Below the pieces are notes generated by a model. The model was not told the DNA's origin. It worked only from the letters and a program-made list of their open reading frames with translations, and searched no databases. Shown piece after piece: positions 18,901 through 26,927 of a stretch of 42,655 bases of DNA. Every line of letters begins with the position of its first letter. The first letter of the stretch is position 1. The stretch spans positions 1 to 42,655 of the forward strand of contig CALJDU010000067.1 in assembly GCA_938024995.1 (NCBI GenBank). Direction: 5' to 3'. The DNA is from an uncultured bacterium (GTDB lineage: Bacteria; Myxococcota_A; Polyangia; Polyangiales; Houyiibacteriaceae). The position numbers and the translations under genes were made by a program.

Positions 18901-18984
18901 GGCGCTGAGCCCAAGGCGCAGCCACGCGCGAGAGAAGTTAAATTGCGAAGCGCGTCGCGCGTTTGCGAAGTCCATTAAGCCCAT
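12967..18984 (-). CDS. Giant secreted Cys-rich/TSP3-repeat surface protein with C-terminal anchor
   Basis: 2005 aa. The start ATG at 18984 is preceded by a GGGGGA ribosome site; the frame stays open further upstream but without support. Residues 1-42 are a signal peptide ending VGVDAQ. Residues about 43-365 are a beta-rich domain I cannot assign. Next comes a beta-propeller-like part (about 370-700) and a discoidin-like segment (about 800-950). A Cys-rich zone follows (about 955-1345, repeated CDDGNACT-type units). A calcium-binding TSP3 array fills about 1345-1968 (DSDGDGIPD-type motifs), highly acidic. The tail is GGFSGGALCAA, a hydrophobic helix and RRRRR, as in GC_trans_RRR/MYXO-CTERM sorting signals. 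Likely an outer-surface structural or adhesive protein. It is a paralogue in architecture of the divergent neighbour at 19191-25115. Function unknown. Confidence 0.85.
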   Translation of the reverse strand: MGLMDFANARRASQFNFSRAWLRLGLSALVCLVVLAPVGVDAQVLIYPTDTDPEYIHGGLISIGGHNQNTPGNPGTLNPTVYDVDSDGGSTDSSSDVLAVPVGATIVRAVLYWNQEINGTRGAPNRYPINPADASMTRARFTVGGSSMNVGADEVGTSTLSGITQKWAWADVTTQVRANAPAAMNTTVITANIADGSMDCAWVLHVVFERASDPVRAIRVYAVDLPVYGTAGVNEQIIDVQRVPVPDGATAEMTFHMTNGQIGWAGGEGYEVDGTALNDMWNPAGNAYNGSRSVLGVIPAGANPPPRTTFMGAAGGYTGLDLDVMDASSALTVGTDKHRIRYAVSSAEYAFIHTLGFSVTTGDACIDDSYGVDDGCTASAPQCTRCGGAARCTPRSRHFDNWVFGDSCRLSWDGDLTVSPSGGATINTTEGVATFSDPQTGELLLYTDGIRAYNGAGAIISTSNLGGNPSTKNSGVIFPRPGNPDRYFVVGNFNIINAARYTEFDLATGPGAQVGTPALIGGFGSSGEGLAAVPHDNETDYWLIGYQPSGKRMLVSPVTSAGIGAATPFDGLLGAVSFHSAGIAAIVASADSRMIAFVSTTTVATNVVVMDFDPTTGALSNARTLGVFPDPIAYGIAFSPTGRQLYVSSGGSLGVNGTGRVYRYDVISGARTLVGQCPDTGLGSSLQLAPDGKMYLTQWESGRMCVVEDPDLFSGGAVFTVYPITIPGCRGFLSSPTALSAFSCFEAPACLDSSAGGIDNGCDASAPHCDTEISSGSICVSCADDAHCAGDGVCDRTSGTCVNECAWEWHTPTGATSMPTLPRRADFPIEETYDRRVDRNSGYAPPLGDPTLPFPTVVSYTFSAPVSAKAFTLWNDVAVRTDNGISLMDVVIRDGAGGELIRLANIRPNLGLTTTTVDLGSTFENIASFDLIIRGADPTGAESWEPHWREVALFGPRSEGAMCAGGVCNGDVAAPACVECVADAACDDGDECTDDACVSNACVNSPAMAGTMCAGGVCDGAAVPSCVECVTAVQCDDGNACTTDSCVSGACSSLPFPAGTMCMGGVCDGAAMPSCVECVTAAECDDANDCTTDTCLANACSTTPVVAGVMCVGGVCDGSGSCSGCVDDAGPGVTDSGCMMAAPICDPTTAACEECLVSADCTEGVCEMNTCVTCTDTASGSGIDNGCLGTAPICDGAAGPGTPGTACQPCVDNMVAGTDSGCEVVAAIGPVCDTTGVTHTCVACEDSDPSPAGLDNGCEMDEPVCLDAVGMAPSCVGCIVDADCPEMGEVCGAGNTCVPGCDDVSDCAGTATPLCDLDARECVECLVTADCAGTELCEDSVCVQPDADMDGVPDDEDLDDDNDGIPDAAELGDVGLAADEDGDGVIDFQDPSVVDCADDDSDGICDALPPEIDMDGDGIANHLDLDADGDGITDIIEAGGEDDGDGVVDTFEDINGNGLADSVEAAPLPLPNTDGTDGPDFLDIDADDDGLPDALEGHDADHDGVADVAPSGTDADEDGLDDAFDPDAMGTPAATPDLDEDGEPDFQDEDDDDDGVLTATEVIDAMEYDGPAASGDDVDGDGLPNWFDTDSDGDGADDGAEDSRPEEDGDLDDNDLLDYLDPGFSPNDSDMDGVPDLVECPDVRPPGPDCVDSDGDGTPDYLDADDDNDGTLTIDEGGDEDGDSDGDGIVDRLDLDSDNDGIPDTWETGAIGADMDRDGRADDATDADGDGVAAAFDDDDSDPAILGGLAPPDTDGDGIADKLDLDADGDGLRDVREADDDNDTLDADGDGRVDAPADIDMDGLYDVVDPDAGGTPHAVVDTDEDGVPDFLDLDSDDDTVPDAVEAHDADADGEADVAPSGDDVDGDGIDDAYAAAPSEPDTDEDGAPDWRDRDDDGDGVWTRFENPTAQDTDGDGAPDYLDDDDDGDGIPTADETPDANSDGDPSDATDEDDNGVPDYLDPELTGDDDGGFSGGALCAASPQTGGAPTRLLLLIALCVVRRRRR

Positions 18985-19190
18985 CCGTGATCCCCCACGT
19001 GTTTGGGCGAGAGTATCGCCGAGACCTCTCGACAGGTACTGGTTCGGTGTCCCTCCTCCAGGTGGGGCGCGCCGTGGCATTGCGCGGTCGCTTGGACATG
19101 TTTGGACAACGCGACAAGCCACCCACCTGTGGGTCAACCGTCTTACGCCGACGCGCGATGTTGGATACCGTCGCCTTCTAGGAGGTGCGC
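18985..19190. promoter_or_regulatory. Divergent promoter region of the two TSP3 surface genes
   Basis: This 206-bp gap separates the start codons of the two giant genes and must hold both promoters unless transcription enters from elsewhere. TTGGACA occurs twice ten bases apart (19092-19098 and 19102-19108). CCCAC-CT-GTGGG at 19122-19133 is a short palindrome. AGGAGG at 19180-19185 is a strong ribosome site for the plus-strand gene. No confident -35/-10 pair was found. Confidence 0.5.
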
Positions 19191-22100
19191 ATGTCGCGTC
19201 GCGTTGGCTTTGCTTTGATCTCATTGTTGTCCTGGGTGCTCGTAAGCACGTCGGCCTCTGCTCAGACACTCGAGAACCCCGGCTTCGAGTTCGCCGAACC
19301 CGTGTGCGGCTTTCCCACCTCGACGGGCGATTGGGCGGTCGATGGGAACGCGATCGTGACCACCGAGAACGGAGTCGCCCCGCGCGAAGGCGTGCGGATG
19401 CTGGACCTGGTGAACTCGGGCTTCAGCGGTTCGGGACCGTCGTGTTCCGGGACCACCTCCGGCTCGGGCGCGGACGTCGCGCAGCTCGTTGACGTCACCT
19501 CGTTGCCGTCCGGATCCACACTGCGCATGCGCGCGTGGTTTAACCGCGGGGCCGCGACCACCGACGATGACTTCACCTGCATCCTGCGTGCCTACGGTGG
19601 CGCACCCAGCGGGTTCGCTTCCGCGTCCGCGCTCGCGCAAGGCAGCCGCACGATCGCGACCGATGACGATCCTGGGACCTGGGAACCGTGCGACGCGGAG
19701 CTCGCGTTGCCACCGGGCACCAGTTACGTCGCGGTCTATGTCTCCGCACAACGCGTCAGCGGAACGCGCGCGCACTACGCCGATGATATCACCCTGTCCC
19801 GCGCCGCGACCCACTACACGTTCTGGTGCAACCTCGGCAGCGCGTCCGGCTCGTCAGTGTGCAGCTCGGTGTGGCCGAGCGGCGTATCCGAGTGTCGCCT
19901 CGGCGCCGTGACCGCGGGAGGGTCTTTTCGCGCGATCGGGACGTTCAACGCCGGCGGGACGTCCGTTCCGGTCACCGGCCTCGCGCTCGCGGAGGACGGC
20001 GCGCTCTTCGGCTTCGAGCACACGCCTGCTGGTTCGCAGCTCGTCCGCGTCAACACCTCGACCGCCGCGATCACCCGGATCGGGATGCCCATCGGGAAGT
20101 GGGTGCAAGGCGCGGCGTTTGATTCGGACGGAACGCTCTGGGTCCTCGGGCAAGACCTCACGCCGACCGCGCCGCTTCAATACGTCGCGCACCTCGGGCG
20201 AGTGAACCCGACCACCGGTGCGCTCATCGGTTCCTTCACGCCGATCACGGAGGACGGCGCGCCGCTTCAGCTTCGTTGCTACGGCGCGGGGCTGACCGTC
20301 GCGCCCACCGGCGGTATCTACATCACGAATTCGGGCGGGCCGATGTACACGCTCACGCCCGCGGGCGTCGCGGAGCGTTTCGCCTCGCTGGATCTCCCGG
20401 GCACGGAATGCGTCGGCGGCGTGACCTTCTCTCCGGACCTCCCGGCCAGCGAAGTGATGACCTTTGACCACTGCAGCGCGGACGACATTTGGCGTCACGA
20501 TGTTTGCTCTGGAGATTCTTCGCGGATCACGACCGCGGTCTACTCAAGCGGGAGCTCCGGACGGAACGCTGGCCCGACCGGCGTCACCACCTATGTCGAC
20601 GCGAGCGGTCTCGACGCGCATCGGCGCCCTTGCGACACCTGCTACTCCGAAGACTGGACGCTCGTGTCGGGAGGCTCCGGGATCCGGACCACGATCGACG
20701 GAGTCCAGATCGACGTCACGCTCTCGGGCTCAAACGTGTTCGGGATCGGGACGTTCTTTGACAACGCGGCGTTTACTCCGCGTCCTCCTGGAGACGTCCC
20801 AGGCGCGAACCCGGGCTTCCTCGCGGGCACCACCACGAACGTGACGGTGACGTTCAGCGCGCCGGTCACGAACCCGCGGATGCACATCCAGCAGGTGGAC
20901 TGGGGCGTCATCGATTTCGGCGGTCTCGACACCACCTTGGTCTCGTCGACAGCCTCGATGGAGCTGACCGCGGGGAACATTCTCCAGTGCGTCGGTGGTC
21001 CTGGCACCCCATGCGGCTCCGGACCGATCCGCGCGTCGGGCACGCTCGAATTTGCCGGCACGTTCACGAGCTTCACCTTTGTCGTTCGCTCTCCGCCCGC
21101 GACCGGCGATGGACAGGTTTGGAGCTTCTGCGTCTCGCCCGAGTCGTGCGGCGATGGGGACCTCGATCCTGGCGAGGCTTGCGATGATGGTGACCTCACC
21201 GATGGCGACGGTTGCGATCAGAGCTGTCAGCTGGAGTGCGGTTCGGTTTGCTTGACCGATGGCGAAGACTGCACCGCGGGTGGGTTCATCGTGCAGTGCA
21301 CCGACGCGCGCGGTGGTGTGCCGGCGGGCAACGAGTGCGCCTTCGTTCACTACGCCGAAGATGGTTCCGGACTGCGCGTCGTCGCTGAGGTGCGCGAGCT
21401 CGGCGAACGGCGTCACCTCGACGCCATCGCGGTGGACGGAGCGGGTCGCTTGCTCGGCTTCGTCAGCAACAACCTCGACCGCCCGTCCGGCTCGCACCTC
21501 GCGCTGCTCGACCCGGTCACCGGCAACGTGACCCGACTCGGTCCAGACCTGAACACCTTCGTGAACGGCGCCGGGATCAACTCCAGCGACGAGCTGTGGG
21601 TCATGACCGCGGGGACCCCCGATGACAACGTCGCGCACAACCCGGTGATCGTTCAGGTCGACCTCGCGACCGGCGCGTTCCTCGGAGCGCCCGTGATGTT
21701 GATGGAGGGCGGCTCGCCGGTGGTCGCGACCGCGCACCACGTGCAAGACCTGGCGTTCCGATCCGATGACTCGATGGTCGTCAGCGTCGCGAACCCCGGC
21801 TTCTCCGACTCGGTCTTCCTGGACGTGGACTACCCCGCGGGCACCGTGACCGGGCGTCGCGATGTTCCACGCTCGTCGATCGATATGACGCCGGCCGGGA
21901 TCAACTTCTTGAACGACGGTCGTCTCTTGGTCGCGGACATCTTGAACCTCGATGAGGTCTACTCACTGGACCTCGCGTCGATGGCCGCGGACGCCGACAC
22001 GACGTTGCTCTACATGGATCCGATCATGGCGAACTCGGGTTCCGCGGACGCCGCTTCTTGTGTTCCTCGCGCGCGCTGCGGCGACGGCGTCGTCAACATC

Positions 22101-25100
22101 GGGGAGGGCTGCGACGACGCCAACGTGATGAACGGCGACGGTTGCTCGAGCATGTGTAGTGTCGAGCCGGGCTTCATCTGCACCGGGACGACCCCGAGCG
22201 TTTGCGGGGTGTGCTTCGACACCGCGATGGGCGCCGGGCTCGACAGCGGCTGCAACGCGACGGCTCCGATCTGTGACACCGCGAGCGACCCCGAGGTCTG
22301 CGTCGCGTGCCTCGACAGCGCGAGCGGGGCGGCCGTGGATCTGGGATGCGCTGCGGCGACCCCGCTCTGCGACACCAGCGGAACCCCCGTCTGTATCCCG
22401 TGCGTCGACGACATGGCGGGCGGCGCGCAGGACACCGGTTGTCCGGCCAGCTCTCCGGTCTGCGACGACACCGGCGCGGTCCCGGTCTGCACGGGTTGCG
22501 GATCCGCGGCGGACTGCGACGACGGAAACGAGTGCACCGCGGACGTCTGCACCGGCGGTGAGTGCGGCAGCACCCCAGTGATGGCGGGCGTGATGTGCGC
22601 CGTCGGCGTGTGCGATGGAATGGGAGCGTGTGCGCCGTGTGTCGACACCGCGGGGCCGGGCGCGATCGATCCGGGATGCGACATGACGACCCCGATCTGC
22701 GACCTGAGCGGAGCGCCTGCTACCTGCGTTGAGTGCGTCGTGGACGGCGACTGTGTGGGCGGCGTTTGCGACCCCACGAGCAACACCTGCGCGCCGTGCC
22801 TCGACGACAACACCGGCGCCGGTATGGACTCCGGTTGCATGATGGGCGCCCCGCTCTGCGACACCGCGGCGACTCCCGATGAGTGTGTCGCGTGTCTCGA
22901 CGACACCGCGGGCGGGCTCGACGTCGGCTGTGACGTGACGGCGCCCGTTTGTGAAACGACCGGCGCGAGTCACGTCTGCCTGCCGTGCGAGGACACCGCG
23001 GGCGGCGACATGACCGACAACGGATGCACCGACGCCGCCCCGGTCTGCGACGAGAGCGCGGCGGCGCCGACCTGCGTCGAGTGCACCCTCGACAGCCACT
23101 GTGATGTCGGGACCGTTTGCGGACCCGCGAGCGAGTGCGTCCCGGGTTGCGCGGATGACGCCGATTGCGTCGGTACCGACACGCCCGTGTGTGACGTCGC
23201 CGACCGCGCCTGCGTGGAGTGCAACGCCGACACGGACTGCGCCGGGATCACCACCTGTGACCTCATCACGAACACCTGCGAGTTCCCGGACAGCGACGGC
23301 GACGGCGTCACCGACGACGTCGACCTTGATGACGACAACGACGGTGTCCTCGACGCCACCGAGCTCGGCGGGACTGACCTGAGCATGGACAGCGACGGCG
23401 ACGGCGTCCCGGACTACCTGGATCCGGATCTCGGCTGCGACGACGCGGACATGAACGGGCTCTGCGACACGCTCGGCGAAGACGTCGACATGGATCTCGA
23501 CGGGATACCGAACCACCTGGACCTTGACGCGGACGGCGACGGCATCGTCGACCTGGTCGAGGGCGGTGGTGAGGATGACGGAGACGGCCTCGTCGACGGC
23601 TTTGAAGACCTCAACGGAGACGGTGTGGATGATGGGGTCGCCGCGATGCCGCTCCCGATCCCCGACACCGACGAAGACGACGCGCCGGACTTCCTGGATC
23701 TGGACAGCGACGGCGACGGGCTGCCGGACGCGAGTGAGGGCCACGACGCCGACCATGACGGCGCAGCGGACGTGGAGCCGGCGGGAGCCGATACGGACGG
23801 CGACGGAATTGATGACGCCTACGATCCCGACTGCACAGACGCGGCCGACTGCGGCGGCGTGGTCGGCTTCCCCGCGCCCGTCCCGGATCTCGATCTGGAC
23901 GGCGCGCCCAACTACCAAGACGCCGACGACGACGACGACACCATCCCGACCGCGGCCGAGGTCGCCGATGGAATGGAGCACGGCGACGATGTCGACGAAG
24001 ACGGACTCACGAACTGGTACGACACCGATAGTGATGGCGACACCACGCCGGACAGCGGCGAGGTCACGCCGGATGCCGACGGAGACGGCGTTCCGGAGAA
24101 CGTCGATCTGGACGAGGACGGCGTGCCGGACTACCTCGATCCGGACTCTTCACCCACGGACACCGACGGTGACGGACTCATCGACGTCTTCGAGTGCCCG
24201 GAGGGGAACCTCGCGGATCCGACCACGTGTCGTGACTCGGACGGTGATGGCTTCCCCGACGTGAGCGACATCGACGACGACGACGACGGCGTGACGACCG
24301 CTGACGAGCTCGCCGATGACACGAGCGACGGTGACGACCTCGACGGCGACGGTGTCCCGAGTTACCTCGATCTCGACAGTGACGGCGACGGAATCACCGA
24401 CGTGGTCGAGGCCGACGGGACCGACGCGGACGGCGACGGACGCGCGGATGGCGGAGACGCGGATATGGACGGACTGCGGGACTCCGCCGATCCCGATATC
24501 GGGGTCGCGCCGGCCAAGCCCGACACCGACGAAGACGGCGCGCCCGACTACCTCGACGTAGACAGCGATGACGACGGTGTCCCCGACGCCACCGAAGGAC
24601 ACGACGCGGACCACGACGGCGCGCCGGACGTCGCGCCCTCGATGATGGACGCGAACGGCGACGGAATCGACGACGCCTACGATCCATCGAGCGGAACAAC
24701 AGCGCCGCTGCCGGACACCGACATGGACGGCGTCCCGGACTTCCGCGACGTAGACGATGACGGAGACAGCGTCCCGACCGCGCGTGAGGATGTGGACGGC
24801 GACGGTTCGTTCGACGACGACACCGATGGCGACGGAGTCCCGGACTACCTCGACCCCGATGACGATGGCGACGGCACACCCACGCTGGACGAGATGCCCG
24901 ATCCCGACGGCGACGGTGATCCAAGCGACGCGGTCGACACCGACCTGGACGGCGTTCCGGATTACCTCGACGGCGACGATGACGTGATCACGGATCGCGC
25001 GGGAGGCCTCTCCGGCGGGGCGCTCTGCGCAGCGCGGCCTGGGCAGCGCGGCGGATCGTTCGCGCTCTTCTTGCTCGCGCTCTTGTTCGCGCGACGTCGG

Positions 25101-25115
25101 CGGTCGCGGGTCTGA
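19191..25115 (+). CDS. Giant secreted Cys-rich/TSP3-repeat surface protein with C-terminal anchor (paralogue)
   Basis: 1974 aa. The ATG at 19191 has AGGAGG five bases upstream; a GTG at 19185 lies inside that site and is not the start. Residues 1-25 are a signal peptide (VSTSASAQ). Residues about 26-210 resemble a carbohydrate-binding jelly roll. Two propeller-like regions (about 214-483 and 685-960) are each followed by a DUF4215 Myxococcus Cys-rich motif (CGDGDLDPGEACDDGD near 656, CGDGVVNIGEGCDDAN near 965). A long Cys-rich zone (about 1004-1365) leads into a TSP3 calcium-binding array (about 1366-1932). The tail is GGLSGGALCAA, a hydrophobic helix and RRRRSR. The C-terminal half mirrors the divergent neighbour, while the N-terminal parts differ, suggesting duplication and swapping of N-terminal domains. 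Probably surface-exposed and calcium-dependent; ligand unknown. Confidence 0.85.
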   Translation: MSRRVGFALISLLSWVLVSTSASAQTLENPGFEFAEPVCGFPTSTGDWAVDGNAIVTTENGVAPREGVRMLDLVNSGFSGSGPSCSGTTSGSGADVAQLVDVTSLPSGSTLRMRAWFNRGAATTDDDFTCILRAYGGAPSGFASASALAQGSRTIATDDDPGTWEPCDAELALPPGTSYVAVYVSAQRVSGTRAHYADDITLSRAATHYTFWCNLGSASGSSVCSSVWPSGVSECRLGAVTAGGSFRAIGTFNAGGTSVPVTGLALAEDGALFGFEHTPAGSQLVRVNTSTAAITRIGMPIGKWVQGAAFDSDGTLWVLGQDLTPTAPLQYVAHLGRVNPTTGALIGSFTPITEDGAPLQLRCYGAGLTVAPTGGIYITNSGGPMYTLTPAGVAERFASLDLPGTECVGGVTFSPDLPASEVMTFDHCSADDIWRHDVCSGDSSRITTAVYSSGSSGRNAGPTGVTTYVDASGLDAHRRPCDTCYSEDWTLVSGGSGIRTTIDGVQIDVTLSGSNVFGIGTFFDNAAFTPRPPGDVPGANPGFLAGTTTNVTVTFSAPVTNPRMHIQQVDWGVIDFGGLDTTLVSSTASMELTAGNILQCVGGPGTPCGSGPIRASGTLEFAGTFTSFTFVVRSPPATGDGQVWSFCVSPESCGDGDLDPGEACDDGDLTDGDGCDQSCQLECGSVCLTDGEDCTAGGFIVQCTDARGGVPAGNECAFVHYAEDGSGLRVVAEVRELGERRHLDAIAVDGAGRLLGFVSNNLDRPSGSHLALLDPVTGNVTRLGPDLNTFVNGAGINSSDELWVMTAGTPDDNVAHNPVIVQVDLATGAFLGAPVMLMEGGSPVVATAHHVQDLAFRSDDSMVVSVANPGFSDSVFLDVDYPAGTVTGRRDVPRSSIDMTPAGINFLNDGRLLVADILNLDEVYSLDLASMAADADTTLLYMDPIMANSGSADAASCVPRARCGDGVVNIGEGCDDANVMNGDGCSSMCSVEPGFICTGTTPSVCGVCFDTAMGAGLDSGCNATAPICDTASDPEVCVACLDSASGAAVDLGCAAATPLCDTSGTPVCIPCVDDMAGGAQDTGCPASSPVCDDTGAVPVCTGCGSAADCDDGNECTADVCTGGECGSTPVMAGVMCAVGVCDGMGACAPCVDTAGPGAIDPGCDMTTPICDLSGAPATCVECVVDGDCVGGVCDPTSNTCAPCLDDNTGAGMDSGCMMGAPLCDTAATPDECVACLDDTAGGLDVGCDVTAPVCETTGASHVCLPCEDTAGGDMTDNGCTDAAPVCDESAAAPTCVECTLDSHCDVGTVCGPASECVPGCADDADCVGTDTPVCDVADRACVECNADTDCAGITTCDLITNTCEFPDSDGDGVTDDVDLDDDNDGVLDATELGGTDLSMDSDGDGVPDYLDPDLGCDDADMNGLCDTLGEDVDMDLDGIPNHLDLDADGDGIVDLVEGGGEDDGDGLVDGFEDLNGDGVDDGVAAMPLPIPDTDEDDAPDFLDLDSDGDGLPDASEGHDADHDGAADVEPAGADTDGDGIDDAYDPDCTDAADCGGVVGFPAPVPDLDLDGAPNYQDADDDDDTIPTAAEVADGMEHGDDVDEDGLTNWYDTDSDGDTTPDSGEVTPDADGDGVPENVDLDEDGVPDYLDPDSSPTDTDGDGLIDVFECPEGNLADPTTCRDSDGDGFPDVSDIDDDDDGVTTADELADDTSDGDDLDGDGVPSYLDLDSDGDGITDVVEADGTDADGDGRADGGDADMDGLRDSADPDIGVAPAKPDTDEDGAPDYLDVDSDDDGVPDATEGHDADHDGAPDVAPSMMDANGDGIDDAYDPSSGTTAPLPDTDMDGVPDFRDVDDDGDSVPTAREDVDGDGSFDDDTDGDGVPDYLDPDDDGDGTPTLDEMPDPDGDGDPSDAVDTDLDGVPDYLDGDDDVITDRAGGLSGGALCAARPGQRGGSFALFLLALLFARRRRSRV

Positions 25116-25123
25116 CGTGATAT

Positions 25124-25154
25124 CGAGAGAGGGGCTCGCCTCGTCCCTCTCTCG
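25124..25154 (+). terminator. Hairpin downstream of the TSP3 gene, no T-run
   Basis: CGAGAGAGGG at 25124-25133 pairs perfectly with CCCTCTCTCG at 25145-25154 across an 11-nt loop, nine bases after the stop codon. There is no following T-run, as is common in high-GC genomes, so the terminator role is probable rather than certain. Confidence 0.6.
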
Positions 25155-25214
25155 TGGTTCGCGGGGCGAGCGTTGACGGTTGAGATCCGCGCCGTCTCGC
25201 GCCATACCGTCCGT

Positions 25215-26450
25215 ATGACCACCGCGTACATCATCGACGCTGCGCGCACTCCGCGCGGGCGAGGCAAAAAAGACAAAGGCGCGCTCAGCGGCGTGCACCC
25301 GCAGGAGCTCCTGGGGCAAACCTTGAACGAGCTCGCGCGCAAGACCGGCGTCGACAAAGACACGGTCGAAGATGTCGTCATCGGCTGCGTGTCCCAAGCG
25401 CAAGAGCAGGGTGCGTGTGTCGCGCGAAACGCCGTGCTGGCGGCCGGGTGGCCGGACAGTGTCACGGGCGTCTCGCTCAACCGCTACTGCGGCTCAGGTC
25501 TGCAAGCGGTCAGCTTCGGCGCGATGGGTGTGATGAGCGGCGCGCAAGACCTCGTCGTGACCGGCGGGGTCGAGAGCATGTCGCGCGTCCCGATGGGGTC
25601 GGATGGTGCCGGCATCGACGGGAACAACGAGCAGCTCCGCAAGCGCGTCTTTCAGGTGCCACAGGGCATCAGCGCGGATCTGATCGCGACGCTCGAAGGC
25701 TTCACCCGTGACGACGTCGACGCGTTCGCGGCCGAGTCCCAGAAGCGCGCGGCGATCGCGATCGAGACCGGCGCGTTTACGAGCGCGATGTTCGCGGTAA
25801 AGGATCCCGCCACGGGTGAGGTCGCCCTTGACCGTGATGAGCATCCGCGTCCGACAACGACCACGGCGACGCTCGCGGAGCTTAAGCCGGCGTTCGTGAA
25901 GATGGGCGCGTACCCCGCGGGGCCGAACGGCGAGACCCTCGATCAGTTGGCGCTCGCGAAGTACCCCCACGCGGGCGCGATTCAGCACGTGCACACCGCG
26001 GGCAACTCGAGCGGGATCGTCGACGGCGCCTGCGCAGTGCTGATCGCGAACGAAGAGGTGACGAAGGCACAAGGGCTCAAGCCGCGCGCCAAGATCCGCA
26101 GCCTCGCGACCGCGGGCGCCGAGCCGATCATCATGCTCACCGCGCCCACTCCCGCCTCGAAGCGCGCGCTCAAGAAGGCCGGGATGAACGCGAGCGATAT
26201 CGATCTCTGGGAGATCAACGAAGCGTTCGCGGTGGTGCCGCTTCAGACGATTCGGAACCTCGAGATCGATCCCGCCAAGGTCAACGTGAGCGGCGGCGCC
26301 ATCGCGCTTGGACACCCGCTCGGCGCGACGGGAGCCATGCTCTTGCAGACCGCGGTCGACGAGCTTGAGCGCCGCGATAAGAACACCGCGCTCATCACGC
26401 TCTGCATCGGCGGCGGAATGGGCATCGCGGTGATCATCGAGCGCTGCTAA
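25215..26450 (+). CDS. Thiolase (acetyl-CoA C-acetyltransferase / 3-ketoacyl-CoA thiolase)
   Basis: 411 aa, cytoplasmic. It catalyses reversible thiolytic cleavage or condensation of acyl-CoA units in beta-oxidation or acetoacetyl-CoA formation. Start chosen at ATG 25215 because MTTAYIIDAARTPRG is the family N-terminus; no clear ribosome site is seen. The acylated cysteine is Cys92 in NRYCGSG. His367 lies in GGAIALGHPLGATGA and Cys397 in CIGGGMG, completing the catalytic set. Length is slightly above the usual 390-400. It follows a terminator-like hairpin, so it likely starts its own unit with the MAPEG gene 22 bases downstream. Sequence alone does not separate the biosynthetic from the degradative type; closeness to the PUFA operon is not evidence of a shared role. 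Confidence 0.93.
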   Translation: MTTAYIIDAARTPRGRGKKDKGALSGVHPQELLGQTLNELARKTGVDKDTVEDVVIGCVSQAQEQGACVARNAVLAAGWPDSVTGVSLNRYCGSGLQAVSFGAMGVMSGAQDLVVTGGVESMSRVPMGSDGAGIDGNNEQLRKRVFQVPQGISADLIATLEGFTRDDVDAFAAESQKRAAIAIETGAFTSAMFAVKDPATGEVALDRDEHPRPTTTTATLAELKPAFVKMGAYPAGPNGETLDQLALAKYPHAGAIQHVHTAGNSSGIVDGACAVLIANEEVTKAQGLKPRAKIRSLATAGAEPIIMLTAPTPASKRALKKAGMNASDIDLWEINEAFAVVPLQTIRNLEIDPAKVNVSGGAIALGHPLGATGAMLLQTAVDELERRDKNTALITLCIGGGMGIAVIIERC

Positions 26451-26472
26451 GGCGGCCTGCTACGGTCACGCG

Positions 26473-26904
26473 ATGGAGCCCACCTCTTATGTCGGCCCGA
26501 TCTGCGTGACCGCGGCGTACTTTTTGTTCTGGTATGTGTTGCTCTTCGTTGTGCAGCGCGGCGCCAAGTATCGATTGCAGGCGCGCTACAAGAGCGAAGG
26601 TAAAGTTTTCGATCGCTACTTCGGTCAGGACGCGGAGATGCTCGCGGTCGACCGCGTCGTTGGAAACACGTTGGAGCAGATGGGACCCTTCCTCGCGTCC
26701 TTTTGGCTGTACGCGGTCTTCGTCTCCCCGCGCGTCGCGACGGTTTTGGGCAGCGCGTACATCGTCCTGCGCGCGCTCTATCCGGTGCTGCTCGGACGGC
26801 GCCTGTCGAAGATGCAGTCCAAGCGCGTCTACGTCGTGACGATTCCGAGCTACGCGATCGTGCTCGGGATGTTCGGAATGACGGTCGCGGCCGCGCTCGG
26901 GTAA
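26473..26904 (+). CDS. MAPEG-family integral membrane protein
   Basis: 143 aa with four predicted membrane segments (about 8-28, 70-90, 92-112 and 118-142). The loop after the first helix carries the MAPEG signature: ERV-like DRVVGNTLEQMGPFLASF at about 57-75. MAPEG proteins are eicosanoid and glutathione-metabolism enzymes in eukaryotes and glutathione transferase-like proteins in bacteria. The start ATG at 26473 lies 22 bases after the thiolase stop, so the two are probably co-transcribed. The substrate cannot be read from the sequence. Confidence 0.75.
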   Translation: MEPTSYVGPICVTAAYFLFWYVLLFVVQRGAKYRLQARYKSEGKVFDRYFGQDAEMLAVDRVVGNTLEQMGPFLASFWLYAVFVSPRVATVLGSAYIVLRALYPVLLGRRLSKMQSKRVYVVTIPSYAIVLGMFGMTVAAALG

Positions 26905-26927
26905 CGCCGCGGTGATACCCTCGGCGC

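Noticed and set aside
18985..19269. Upstream extension of the minus-strand TSP3 protein to 19269
   Set aside because: It would cover the divergent promoter and run into the other gene. The ATG at 18984 has a ribosome site and is followed by a clear signal peptide.
21963..23981. 672-codon open frame on the minus strand
   Set aside because: Shadow of the Cys-rich and TSP3 coding region of the plus-strand giant gene.
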